NCBI RefSeq assembly: GCF_036226445.1
Contig: NZ_CP108474.1
Location: forward strand, 3,038,001-3,102,000
Direction: 5' to 3'
Length of the DNA: 64,000 nt
From: Streptomyces sp. NBC_01255
GTDB lineage: Bacteria; Actinomycetota; Actinomycetes; Streptomycetales; Streptomycetaceae
Position 1 is the first letter of the stretch, and every line of letters starts with the position of its first letter. The translations under genes and the position numbers were made by a program. Below, piece after piece: positions 53,659 to 61,398 of this stretch. Below the pieces are notes generated by a model. That model saw only the letters and a program-made list of their open reading frames with translations, had not been told where the DNA came from and searched no databases.

Positions 53659-54495
53659 TCAGAACTCGTCGGCGCCGTTGCGGAGCTCGTACGTCCAGTA
53701 GCCCGTCTTGGCGGCGTCCTCGTCGACCGCGATGCCGCCCGCGGGGGCGTTGACGACGAGGCTGCCCTCGGCCGGACCGTCGGCGGCGAAGAGGTTCACG
53801 TTGAAGCTCTTCACGACCTTGTTGTCCTCGTCGACGCCGCCGAGCGCGACCCGCACATTCGCGTACGCGGGGACGCCGGGCTTCAGGACGACCGGGGCGG
53901 CCGGCTTGCTCTTCGCGACGGCCGGGACGTCCTTGGCCGTCTGGATGTCGCCGAAGGCGATCAGCGGGTACTGGAGGAGGGTGCAGGAGCGGCCGGAGGT
54001 GTTGGTGGCGGTGAGGACGATGTGCTCGGCGGGGACCTCGTCGGCCTTCGCCGCGGTGATCTCGATGTCGCCGTGGGCGCAGGCGAGGGCCTTGGCGGAG
54101 GCCTTGCCGCCGGTGGAGCCAGTGGTGCCCGTGGAGCCAGTGGTGCCGGTGGAGCCGGTGGAGCCGGTGGAGCCCGTGGAGCCGGTGGAGCTGGTGGAGC
54201 TGGTGGAGCCAGTGGTGCCCGTGGTGCCGGTCTTGCTCGTGGTGGAGCCCTTCACCGAGGCCTGGTCCGCCGCACCGGCGGCGGTGTCGCCCGAGCCGGC
54301 TTCGCCGCCCCCGGTCGCGCCCGTACCGGTGTCCGCCGTACCGGCGGCCTGCTGCGAGCTGTTCGCGCTCCCCGCGTCCTTGACGCCGGTGCCGGTGCCG
54401 CCGCCGCAGGCGGTCAGGCCCAGCGAGAGGGCGGTGACGGCGGCGGCGGCCAGGACGGTGGCCTTGTAGTGGGTGGTACGCGTGGTGGTTCGCAT
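53659..54495 (-). CDS. DUF4232 secreted lipoprotein with a long Thr/Ser/Gly linker
   Basis: A 278-residue protein. The ATG at 54495 follows GGGGGAG. The signal peptide ends in a lipobox (LGLTAC, Cys at about residue 30). A linker of about 90 residues made of GST/GTT units follows (about 75-125 most regular). The DUF4232 domain starts at about 130 (LACAHGDIEITAAKA, SGRSCTLLQYPLIAF) and keeps its cysteines. Its role is unknown; DUF4232 is a common actinobacterial exported beta-sandwich. The gene lies downstream of the SARP gene with a palindrome-rich promoter. Confidence 0.85.
   Translation of the reverse strand: MRTTTRTTHYKATVLAAAAVTALSLGLTACGGGTGTGVKDAGSANSSQQAAGTADTGTGATGGGEAGSGDTAAGAADQASVKGSTTSKTGTTGTTGSTSSTSSTGSTGSTGSTGSTGTTGSTGTTGSTGGKASAKALACAHGDIEITAAKADEVPAEHIVLTATNTSGRSCTLLQYPLIAFGDIQTAKDVPAVAKSKPAAPVVLKPGVPAYANVRVALGGVDEDNKVVKSFNVNLFAADGPAEGSLVVNAPAGGIAVDEDAAKTGYWTYELRNGADEF
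54115..54240 (-). repeat. Short tandem repeats coding for the lipoprotein linker
   Basis: A run of 9-base units, mostly variants of GTGGAGCCG on the plus strand, encodes the Gly-Ser-Thr linker of the DUF4232 lipoprotein. Such runs change length easily by slippage in multiples of three codons. Confidence 0.8.
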
Positions 54496-54524
54496 GACGG
54501 TCTCCCCCGTGAAGCTGTCGGTCG

Positions 54525-54550
54525 ACGCGGTACGCACCTGCGTACCGCGT
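54525..54550. promoter_or_regulatory. Large palindrome between the SARP gene and the DUF4232 gene
   Basis: ACGCGGTACGCA at 54525-54536 and its exact complement at 54539-54550, separated by only two bases. A third copy of the core (TGCGTACCGC) lies at 54589-54598, 50 bases from the second. The short spacer favours a protein-binding site over an RNA hairpin. It lies 30 bases before the lipoprotein start and 48 bases after the SARP stop. Confidence 0.65.
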
Positions 54551-54597
54551 GCTGTCCCCAGCTTCCGGCCCGGCGCTGCCGTCCCGCTTGCGTACCG

Positions 54598-57258
54598 CTA
54601 ACGATCCGCTGACAGCCGCGAAAGCCGCTCCGCGGCCCGCGCGGAACCCTCGGTGAAGCCGGCCGCGTCGGCCGCGGCGATCGCTCGTTTCAGCTGGTCA
54701 GCAGCCTCCTCAAGGCGGCCTATGCCGGCCAGTGCCTCGCCCCGGACGATCTGCAACTGCGCCAGGACGACCACCGCGTCGGGGGTGACCAGTTCCCCCG
54801 CGCGAACGGTGTGCGCGAGCGCCTCGTCATATTCGCCGGCCTTCAGGCAATGCGTCGCCAGATGGTGGAGGGTCAGCACCTGGGTGGACGGATGGCCGGT
54901 GCGGTCGGCAAGCGAGACCGCGTGGACCATGAGCAGTCCGGCCCGCTCGTGCTCCCCGGTCGCGTCCAGGACGGCGGCGTAGTTGACGTACGCGATCGCC
55001 TCGCTGACCGCGTCCCCGGCCCGGGCGGCGAGGATCGGCGCCTTCTCCAGGTGGACGAGCGCCTCGGCGTCCCGCCCTTCCTCGTGCAGCACCCAGCCGA
55101 GGAGCGCTCGCGTCCGCGACTGCGCGTCGAGGTCGCCCTCGTGCTCGGCGGAGGCGAGCCCGGCCTCCAGGAGCGGCGTCCAGCCGTCACCGATCCGCAT
55201 GAGCATCAGCGGCCACTGCACGAGGGCGAGGCGCCAGGCCCGGTCGTGCAGGCCGAGGGCCGCGGCGGCGGCCACCGCGCCCTCCAGGGCGGGGCGCTCG
55301 GCCGCGTACCAGTCGAGCGCCGCCGCGCGGTCCTCGAACTCCCGGGTCGCGGCGGGCCGTCGGGCGTCGGCGGGCAGCGAGTAGCAGGGCTGGGAGCCCG
55401 GTTCGGCGGCGGCGTCGGCGGCGAGACCCGTGTAGAGGTAGTGGTCGAGGAGGCGGGGCAGGCCCTCGGGGTCGGCCTCCGGGGCGACGCTGCGGGCGTA
55501 GAGGCGCACCAGGTCGTGCGGCGTCCAGCGGCCGGGGACGGCCTCGGCGAGGAGGTGGGCGGCGGCGAGACGGTCCAGGTCGGCGGAGGCGTGCGTGGGG
55601 GACGTACCGGCGAGCGCGCCCGCCGCGAACCGGTCCAGATCGGAGCCGGTGTGCAGGCCGAGCGCGCGGAACATCCGGGCGGCGGAGTCGGGCAGCTGCT
55701 GCACGGTGAGACGCAGAGCGGCGGACACCCCGACGTCCTCGACGTCTAGGAGGGTCAACCGGACCTGTTCGTCGGCGAGTTCGCCGACCATGACGTCGAG
55801 CGTCCACTGCGGCCGTTCGGCGAGCCGGGCCGCCGTGACGCGCAGCGCGAGGGGCAGTCCGTCACAGAGTCCGGCGAGCCGCTCGGCGGCGGCGGGCTCG
55901 GCGGCGACCCGCGCCTCGCCGAGCACGGTGGCGAGCAGGGCGGCCGAGTCGGCGGGCGGCAGATGGCCCAGCGGCACGGGCCGGGCGGCGTCGGAGGCGA
56001 TGAGGCCGCTGAGCCGGTCGCGGCTGGTGACGACCGTCGCGCAGAGGTCGCCGCCGGGGAGCAGCGGCCTGACCTGCTCGGAGGAGCGTGCGTTGTCGAG
56101 GACGACGAGCAGCCGGCGGCCCGCGGTGAGGGAGCGGAAGAGCGCTCCGCGCGCGTCGGCGGCCTCCGGGATCCGCAGCGCCGGGACGCCGAGCGCGAGC
56201 AGGAACTCGCGGAGGACGGCGGCGGTATCGGGTGCCGGGGTGTCGCTGAAGCCGCGCAGATCGGCGAAAAGTCGACCGTCGGGGAAGCCGGTGCGCCGCT
56301 CGTACGCCCAGTGGACGGCGAAGGCCGACTTGCCGACACCGGCGGGTCCGGTGACGAGACAGAGGGGCGCGACGACACCGCCGACAGCCCGGTCGAGGGC
56401 GGCCAGTTCGGCGCCCCGGCCGGTGAAGCCGCGCGGCGCGCGCGGCAGCTGCTCCGGCGCCGCGAACGCGACGGACGCCTCGACCGGGAGGGCCGGGCGG
56501 GGGACACGGGCGGCGGGCTCGGCGGAGCGGAGGAGCGTCGCGTACGCCTCGGCGAGCGCCTCGCCGGGGTCCACGCCGAGCTCCTCGGCGAGCAGCCGCC
56601 GGGTGCGGTGGTACCAGTCGATGGCGTCCGACTGGCGCCCGGCGCGGCCGAGCGCCAGCATCAGCGCGGCGGCCAGGGACTCGCGCAGGGGGTGGGCGAC
56701 GGCCTCGGTACGGAGTACGGCGGCGGCCCGCCCGTGCTCGCCGAGCGCCCCGTACGCCGCGGCCAGCGCCTCCACGGAGGCCAGCCGAAGCTCCTCGAGC
56801 CCCCCGGCCGCCGCCTCCAGCGGCCTGCTGTGCACGGTCCCGGTGAGCGCGGGCCCCTGCCAGTACGCGAGCGCCTCGCGCAGCATCCGCACGGCGTCAC
56901 CGGGGTGACGCTGCACCCCGGCGAGCGCGACGAGCTCCTCGAAGCGGTGGGCGTCGACGAGCGACTCCGGGATGCGCAGCACGTACGCCGAGCCCTGGGT
57001 GGCGAGCTCGACCCCGTACGCCTCCGCCCCGTGCTCGGCGAGCAGCGCCCGCAGCCGCGAGACGTGCCCCTGGAGGACGGTCTTGGCGTGCGTGGGCGGC
57101 TCGTCCTCCCACAGGGCGTCGATCAACTGCTGCACGTTCACCGCGCCGTTGGGCCGCAGCAGGAGCATGGCGAGCAGACTGGACCGCTTGGCGGGCCCCA
57201 GGGCTACGTCGCCGTCCTCCGTCACCAGCGCAACGGAGCCGAGCAGCCGGAACTCCAC
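54598..57258 (-). CDS. AfsR/SARP-family transcriptional regulator with NB-ARC and TPR domains
   Basis: An 886-residue regulator. The GTG at 57258 follows GGAGGT by five bases. An OmpR-like winged DNA-binding domain is at about 1-85 (FRLLGSVALVTEDGDVALGPAKRSSLLAMLLLRPN). A bacterial transcriptional activation domain follows at about 90-240, and an NB-ARC ATPase at about 280-530 with P-loop GPAGVGKSAF and LLVVLDNARSSEQVRPLLPG. TPR repeats run to the end. It would activate genes, often for secondary metabolism, after signal-controlled ATP binding. No biosynthetic cluster adjoins it, so its targets are unknown. Confidence 0.92.
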   Translation of the reverse strand: MEFRLLGSVALVTEDGDVALGPAKRSSLLAMLLLRPNGAVNVQQLIDALWEDEPPTHAKTVLQGHVSRLRALLAEHGAEAYGVELATQGSAYVLRIPESLVDAHRFEELVALAGVQRHPGDAVRMLREALAYWQGPALTGTVHSRPLEAAAGGLEELRLASVEALAAAYGALGEHGRAAAVLRTEAVAHPLRESLAAALMLALGRAGRQSDAIDWYHRTRRLLAEELGVDPGEALAEAYATLLRSAEPAARVPRPALPVEASVAFAAPEQLPRAPRGFTGRGAELAALDRAVGGVVAPLCLVTGPAGVGKSAFAVHWAYERRTGFPDGRLFADLRGFSDTPAPDTAAVLREFLLALGVPALRIPEAADARGALFRSLTAGRRLLVVLDNARSSEQVRPLLPGGDLCATVVTSRDRLSGLIASDAARPVPLGHLPPADSAALLATVLGEARVAAEPAAAERLAGLCDGLPLALRVTAARLAERPQWTLDVMVGELADEQVRLTLLDVEDVGVSAALRLTVQQLPDSAARMFRALGLHTGSDLDRFAAGALAGTSPTHASADLDRLAAAHLLAEAVPGRWTPHDLVRLYARSVAPEADPEGLPRLLDHYLYTGLAADAAAEPGSQPCYSLPADARRPAATREFEDRAAALDWYAAERPALEGAVAAAAALGLHDRAWRLALVQWPLMLMRIGDGWTPLLEAGLASAEHEGDLDAQSRTRALLGWVLHEEGRDAEALVHLEKAPILAARAGDAVSEAIAYVNYAAVLDATGEHERAGLLMVHAVSLADRTGHPSTQVLTLHHLATHCLKAGEYDEALAHTVRAGELVTPDAVVVLAQLQIVRGEALAGIGRLEEAADQLKRAIAAADAAGFTEGSARAAERLSRLSADR

Positions 57259-57393
57259 CTGATACCTCCGCGATCCCTTGTCCCCCGTCCCCCGATCCCC
57301 AGCAGTCGAGGATACGTGGGCGGAAGGGGTCGACCGCGACGTGGAGATCCCCGATCCCGCCCTCGCCGTCCGAATCTGCACATGGTGGTGAAC

Positions 57394-57426
57394 TGTGCGC
57401 TGTGCACCATCACCTGTGCGATGTGC
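57394..57426. promoter_or_regulatory. Direct repeats upstream of the SARP gene
   Basis: TGTGCGCTGTGC at 57394-57405 and TGTGCGATGTGC at 57415-57426 place TGTGC elements at offsets 0, 7, 21 and 28. A 21-base spacing is two helical turns, similar to the heptamer arrays that SARPs bind. It is about 136 bases upstream of the SARP start, so autoregulation is possible. Confidence 0.5.
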
Positions 57427-57442
57427 TGAGCGGCTGTGTAAA

Positions 57443-57459
57443 AGGGGAGTTGAACCCCT
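57443..57459 (-). terminator. Short terminator after the DIP1984-family gene
   Basis: On the minus strand AGGGG, a 7-base loop, CCCCT and then TTT. The 5-base stem is short but the T-run makes it a plausible terminator for the gene ending at 57557. Confidence 0.45.
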
Positions 57460-57556
57460 GCGCTGCTCTCCACGCACCAGGTAGGGCCGAATTGACCGTC
57501 GGCCCACGGCTTGTGCACGCCTTCGTGACGACTACCGACTCCACGCCGAACCCGGC

Positions 57557-58027
57557 TCAGTCCAGCAGATCGACCTCCCAGTTCGACCGCTGGATCAGTA
57601 CGTCGGTCTCCCGGATCTCCCGGGCGAGCACGTCCGCCTGCGCGCGCAGCTCGCCGACCGGAAGCGTCGCGAGCATCCTCAGCTCGGACCGCAGCTGCCG
57701 CACCCCGCCGTGCCGGTCCCGGCCGGCGGCGGCGTCGGCCGCGTCGGTGATCACGGCGTGCCGCAGCCGCAGCACGTCCCGGCGTGCGAGCGCGTCGGTG
57801 AGGGTGCCGCCCCCGTCGATGACGACGTGGGCATTGGTCAGGTTGATCCGCCGGATCAGCCCCTCCAGTTCGTCCAGCACCTCGCCCGCCTCGGCCAGCA
57901 GACTCCCGGCGTTCTCGGCCGGCTCCTCGCCCTCCTGATGCCGGGCACTGCTGACCACGCGGGCCCGCAACTGCTCCACCCGGCGAGCGGCGTCCGCCCG
58001 CAACGCCAACGCCTCGGCAAGCTTCAA
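57557..58027 (-). CDS. DIP1984-family protein
   Basis: A 156-residue helical protein starting MKLAEALALRADAARRVEQLRARV. The segment LIRRINLTNAHVVIDGGGTLTDALARRDVL and the end TDVLIQRSNWEVDLLD are characteristic of the DIP1984 family (formerly linked to septicolysin). It is cytosolic and its function is unknown. It is monocistronic. Confidence 0.88.
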   Translation of the reverse strand: MKLAEALALRADAARRVEQLRARVVSSARHQEGEEPAENAGSLLAEAGEVLDELEGLIRRINLTNAHVVIDGGGTLTDALARRDVLRLRHAVITDAADAAAGRDRHGGVRQLRSELRMLATLPVGELRAQADVLAREIRETDVLIQRSNWEVDLLD

Positions 58028-58169
58028 GGTCCCAACCCTCCGTCACGACGATCAGGCCGAAGTATGTCAGCCGGCGCGGGTCCGGGGCCCACGCGGCCCG
58101 GGGCCCGCGCGGCCCGGGGTGACAGGGCTCGGGAACCGGCGGCGCAGTCGGTGAGCCCGGTCACCGTGG

Positions 58170-58223
58170 GACGTCATTCGCCCAGGAGCCCGGGCAGTGA
58201 CGTCATTCGCCCAGGAGCCGGGC
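58170..58223. repeat. 29-base-offset duplication around the DUF4407 gene end
   Basis: GACGTCATTCGCCCAGGAGCC appears at 58170-58190 and again at 58199-58219, both followed by GGGC within one or two bases. The second copy contains the stop and last codons (LLGE*) of the DUF4407 gene; the first repeats them just outside the gene. Confidence 0.85.
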
Positions 58224-59552
58224 GGTACGGGCGTCGAGTTCCTCGCGGAGCATACGGGCGTGCTCGGCGCGCGCCTTGTAGCGGGCGTGACCCAGCCGGG
58301 CCTTGTCCTCCTCGGCCCGCACCTCGGCCGCGTACCGCCGGACCTCGTGGTCGATGGCGGCGACCTGGCGCTGCACGTCCTGGTCCTCCAGATGGATGCG
58401 CTGATTGGCCTCGCGCCGCTCGCCGAGCCTGCGGTCGTACTCGGACGGGCCGCTCATCAGCTTGGCGAGCACCGGCATGGCGTCGACCAGGAGCAGCACG
58501 GCGTGCAGCAGGAACATCATGAAGAGCGCGAAACCGTCGGACCAGGCCACCGCGGACAGGGCTTCGGCACGCAGCAGCAGTCCGTCCTGCTGCTGCGACT
58601 CCTCCCGCTCGGCGACCTTGGCGTCGATCGCCTTCTTGACGTCCGTGCGGTAGGCGGTGCCGGTGTCGATCAGCTGTTCGGACAGGACGTTGCCCTTGGC
58701 GACGAGTTCGGCGCGCTTCACCTCGTACTCGGCGACCTTGCTCGTCTTCCTGTACGCGCTGGTGTCGTCGCGGGCGCGCTCGCACGTCTCGGTGGTGTCC
58801 CGGCCGTTGCCGCGCCAGATCCACTTGTCCTCGGCGCACTCGCGACGCTCGATGGCCAGCTTCTTGTCGAGGGCGTCGTTGTAGGTCGCGATCTGCCGGT
58901 CGAGGCGGGTGACGGCGGCGGTGTTGTCGGCGATGTCCTCCTTGATCGAGGCCGGCGCGCCCTTCACCGTCAGATGGAAGTCGCCGCACTCCGCGCGGCT
59001 CGTCGTGTCCTTGCCGTCGAGGGGGTTGCAGGCGGTGAGACCGCCCCGGAAGTCGGCGAGGTCGCGCTCCCTGGTGACCGCCATCTCCTGGCGTATCTCC
59101 CGGTCGAAGATCTGGAACAGCAGCGGCTCGGCGATGGTGAGCCCGAGCACCACGGAGAGGAACAGCCGGGGCACGAGCATGCGGACCGCGCGTCCGCCGG
59201 TGTAGCCGTGGGTGCTGGAGACCAGCCAGCTGTCCAGGGCCAGCACGATCCACGCCCACATCACGCCGACGACGACGGCCACCGCGACCGGTGTGCCCTC
59301 GCGGATCGTGCTGATCGCCATGGCCATGGAGGCCCCGCCGAGCAGCGCGGTGTTGAGGACGATGGCGCCGTACCAGGTGTAGCGGGCCCGCTCGGCGGGC
59401 TCGCGGTCGAGTATCTCCTCGCGGATGCCGATCAGACGGCGCAGGAGCGCGGCGGGGCCACGGCCGCTCCGGCGACGGAGGACGGGTCCGGTCTCCGCCG
59501 CCCACGCGGCGTAACTCTCCTCGGGCGGGCGTACGGGGGTGTCAGCGGCCAC
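58203..59552 (-). CDS. DUF4407 membrane protein
   Basis: A 449-residue protein. The GTG at 59552 has GGGAGGGAGG upstream and overlaps the preceding gene by 11 bases. Three helices lie at about 55-75, 85-108 and 122-145, and a fourth at about 328-350 (DGFALFMMFLLHAVLLLVDAMPVLAKL). The segment between helices 3 and 4 is about 180 residues long, coiled-coil-rich and charged, with several cysteines (CNPLDGKDT, ECGDFHL, ECAEDKW, CERARDDT). A charged cytosolic coiled coil closes the protein. This is the DUF4407 layout; the function is unknown. It is the last gene of the four-gene module. Confidence 0.85.
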   Translation of the reverse strand: MAADTPVRPPEESYAAWAAETGPVLRRRSGRGPAALLRRLIGIREEILDREPAERARYTWYGAIVLNTALLGGASMAMAISTIREGTPVAVAVVVGVMWAWIVLALDSWLVSSTHGYTGGRAVRMLVPRLFLSVVLGLTIAEPLLFQIFDREIRQEMAVTRERDLADFRGGLTACNPLDGKDTTSRAECGDFHLTVKGAPASIKEDIADNTAAVTRLDRQIATYNDALDKKLAIERRECAEDKWIWRGNGRDTTETCERARDDTSAYRKTSKVAEYEVKRAELVAKGNVLSEQLIDTGTAYRTDVKKAIDAKVAEREESQQQDGLLLRAEALSAVAWSDGFALFMMFLLHAVLLLVDAMPVLAKLMSGPSEYDRRLGERREANQRIHLEDQDVQRQVAAIDHEVRRYAAEVRAEEDKARLGHARYKARAEHARMLREELDARTARLLGE

Positions 59553-61398
59553 GCTCCTCCCTCCCCGCTTCACCGAGGTCGTCGTCGGCGATCACGAGGC
59601 GGCGCGCGGGGCCGGCGGCGTCGATGTCGCCGCCGGGGCCGCCGTCCCGGCCCCGATCCCGGCCCCGATCCCGATCCCGGTCCCGATCCCGGCTCCGGTC
59701 GGTGTCGCCGTCGCGAGCGGGCCGGTCCGTGCGGTCGTACCCCTCGCCGTGACGCTCGCCCTCGTACGGATCGTCTCGCCGGCCGTCACGCGAGTCGTCT
59801 TCCCGCCCGTACTCCCGACCCGATTCCCGCCCGTACTCCCGACCCGACTCCCGACCCGACTCCTGTCCGTACTCCCGACCGGCCTCCCGTCCGGGCTCCC
59901 CCTTCTCGTACGACGTCCTCGCGTACGACGCCTCGTCCCCGGCCGGCCGGGGACGCTCGTTCGAGCGGTCCGGGGACGACCCACCGTCGCCCTCCTCCAG
60001 CTGCGGAGCGTCCCCGGCACCCGCCACCTGCGCGGCAGCGGGCGGATCCTGATCGAGCAGGCCCTGCCCGGAGCTGAGGCGCTCGACGAAGGCACGAGCG
60101 TCGAGCGGCGCGTTGTCGAGGAGGCCGCGGTTGATCATCTGGCGGCCCAGCTCCTGGTTGATGTTGTCGCGCCGGTCGGCCCGGTGACGCCGCTCGGCCC
60201 GGTCGGCCAGCACGTCCTCGCGCTGCTCGGCGCGCTGCATCCGCCGGTCGTCGCGGTCCGCGGTCCGCTGCTCGCGCTGCTCCTCCCGGGCGGCGTCGAG
60301 CGCGGCGCGCTGGTCCTGGCGGTCGACCTCCCGGTGCCGGTCCTCGCGGTCCAGGGTGTAGCGGAGGTCGTCCCGCTCGGCGACACGCCGCCGCTCGTTG
60401 TTCTCCCAGTGGCGCTCCTCGTCCTCGCGCTGCCGCTCGCGCCGCAGCCGGTCGGTCTCGCGCTGCCGCTCGGCCAGCTCGGAGTACCCGATCTCGCCCC
60501 TGCGCTGGGCGAGGATGTCGGTGTTGGCCGGGTCGGTGCCGAAGTCGTCGATGTCCTTGAGCGCCTCGGTGCGCTCGAACTCGTTGTCGTTGCGCTTGAG
60601 GTTCTGGCTGTACTTCTGGTCCTCGGCGCTGGTCCGGTGGGTGTACGTCCGCCTGAGGTCCTCGATTTCCTGCTGGTGCCGCACTTCGAGCGCCTTGCGC
60701 TCGGCGTCCATCCGCTCCCGGTCCTTCTCGCGCTCGTGCTCCATCAGCTCGCGCTCGCGGCGCACCGCCTCCTTCACACGGTCCTGCTCGTGTTCGCGCC
60801 GCTCCTCGTCGGCACGGCGCTGCTGGGCGGCGAACTCCTCCGGGGTGAGCACGGTCAGGTAGGGGTCTCCGACGGAGAGCCCGGCGATCCGCGGCGGTTG
60901 CATCTCCAGGTACGAGATCAGGCGGGCGGTCAGCCGCCGGGACACCTCCTTGCCCGCTTCGAGGGGCCATTCCTGGGTGACGTCGGTGAGTCCGGGCAGC
61001 GCCCGGAGGTAGCCGAGCAGCCGGGACTCCACGTCGGTGACGCCCTCGCGGACCACGGCCACCGGGTCGGTGACCGTGCAGTGGAAGGCGACCTGGACGG
61101 TGAAGCCGTCGGTCTCGGCGGACGGCACGTCGGTGCCGACGGTGACGGCCACGGCGGTACGGCAGTCGACGACCGTGACCGAGCCGGCGTTCAGGACGGC
61201 GTCGTCGCCGGGCCCGCGGACGCCGTGGTCGGTGAGGTACTGGTCACCGGTGCGGTAGACGAGCACCTGGTGGGCGGCGACGCGGGGCAGTTCGTCGTGA
61301 GAGCGGGTCGGCTGGTTCCAGAAGCGGCGACCGGTGCGGGGCGCGGGGGCGAGCACGCGCTCCTCGACCAGAGGGTAGGTCCTGCGGATCGTGGTCAT
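59542..61398 (-). CDS. SPFH-like coiled-coil protein with an Arg/Asp/Gly-rich disordered tail
   Basis: A 618-residue protein. The ATG at 61398 overlaps the NTPase stop by four bases. Residues about 25-185 resemble an SPFH/band-7 domain: VAVTVGTDVPSAETDGFTVQVAFHCTVTDP, LLGYLRALPGLTDV, KEVSRRLTARLISYLEMQ, RIAGLSVGDPYLTVLTPEEF. Residues about 190-430 are an extremely charged helix (Glu/Arg/Gln). The last 140 residues are disordered with GRESGREYG and DRDRDRGRD repeats. There is no membrane helix. SPFH proteins form oligomeric rings at membranes, so it may scaffold the DUF4407 protein and the NTPase; this is inference. Confidence 0.75.
   Translation of the reverse strand: MTTIRRTYPLVEERVLAPAPRTGRRFWNQPTRSHDELPRVAAHQVLVYRTGDQYLTDHGVRGPGDDAVLNAGSVTVVDCRTAVAVTVGTDVPSAETDGFTVQVAFHCTVTDPVAVVREGVTDVESRLLGYLRALPGLTDVTQEWPLEAGKEVSRRLTARLISYLEMQPPRIAGLSVGDPYLTVLTPEEFAAQQRRADEERREHEQDRVKEAVRRERELMEHEREKDRERMDAERKALEVRHQQEIEDLRRTYTHRTSAEDQKYSQNLKRNDNEFERTEALKDIDDFGTDPANTDILAQRRGEIGYSELAERQRETDRLRRERQREDEERHWENNERRRVAERDDLRYTLDREDRHREVDRQDQRAALDAAREEQREQRTADRDDRRMQRAEQREDVLADRAERRHRADRRDNINQELGRQMINRGLLDNAPLDARAFVERLSSGQGLLDQDPPAAAQVAGAGDAPQLEEGDGGSSPDRSNERPRPAGDEASYARTSYEKGEPGREAGREYGQESGRESGREYGRESGREYGREDDSRDGRRDDPYEGERHGEGYDRTDRPARDGDTDRSRDRDRDRDRGRDRGRDGGPGGDIDAAGPARRLVIADDDLGEAGREERGR

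Noticed and set aside
57443..57459. Sequence resembling a tRNA T-arm (AGGGG, TTCAACT, CCCCT on the minus strand)
   Set aside because: No matching acceptor, D or anticodon arm is found nearby and there is no CCA. A short terminator with a following T-run explains it better.
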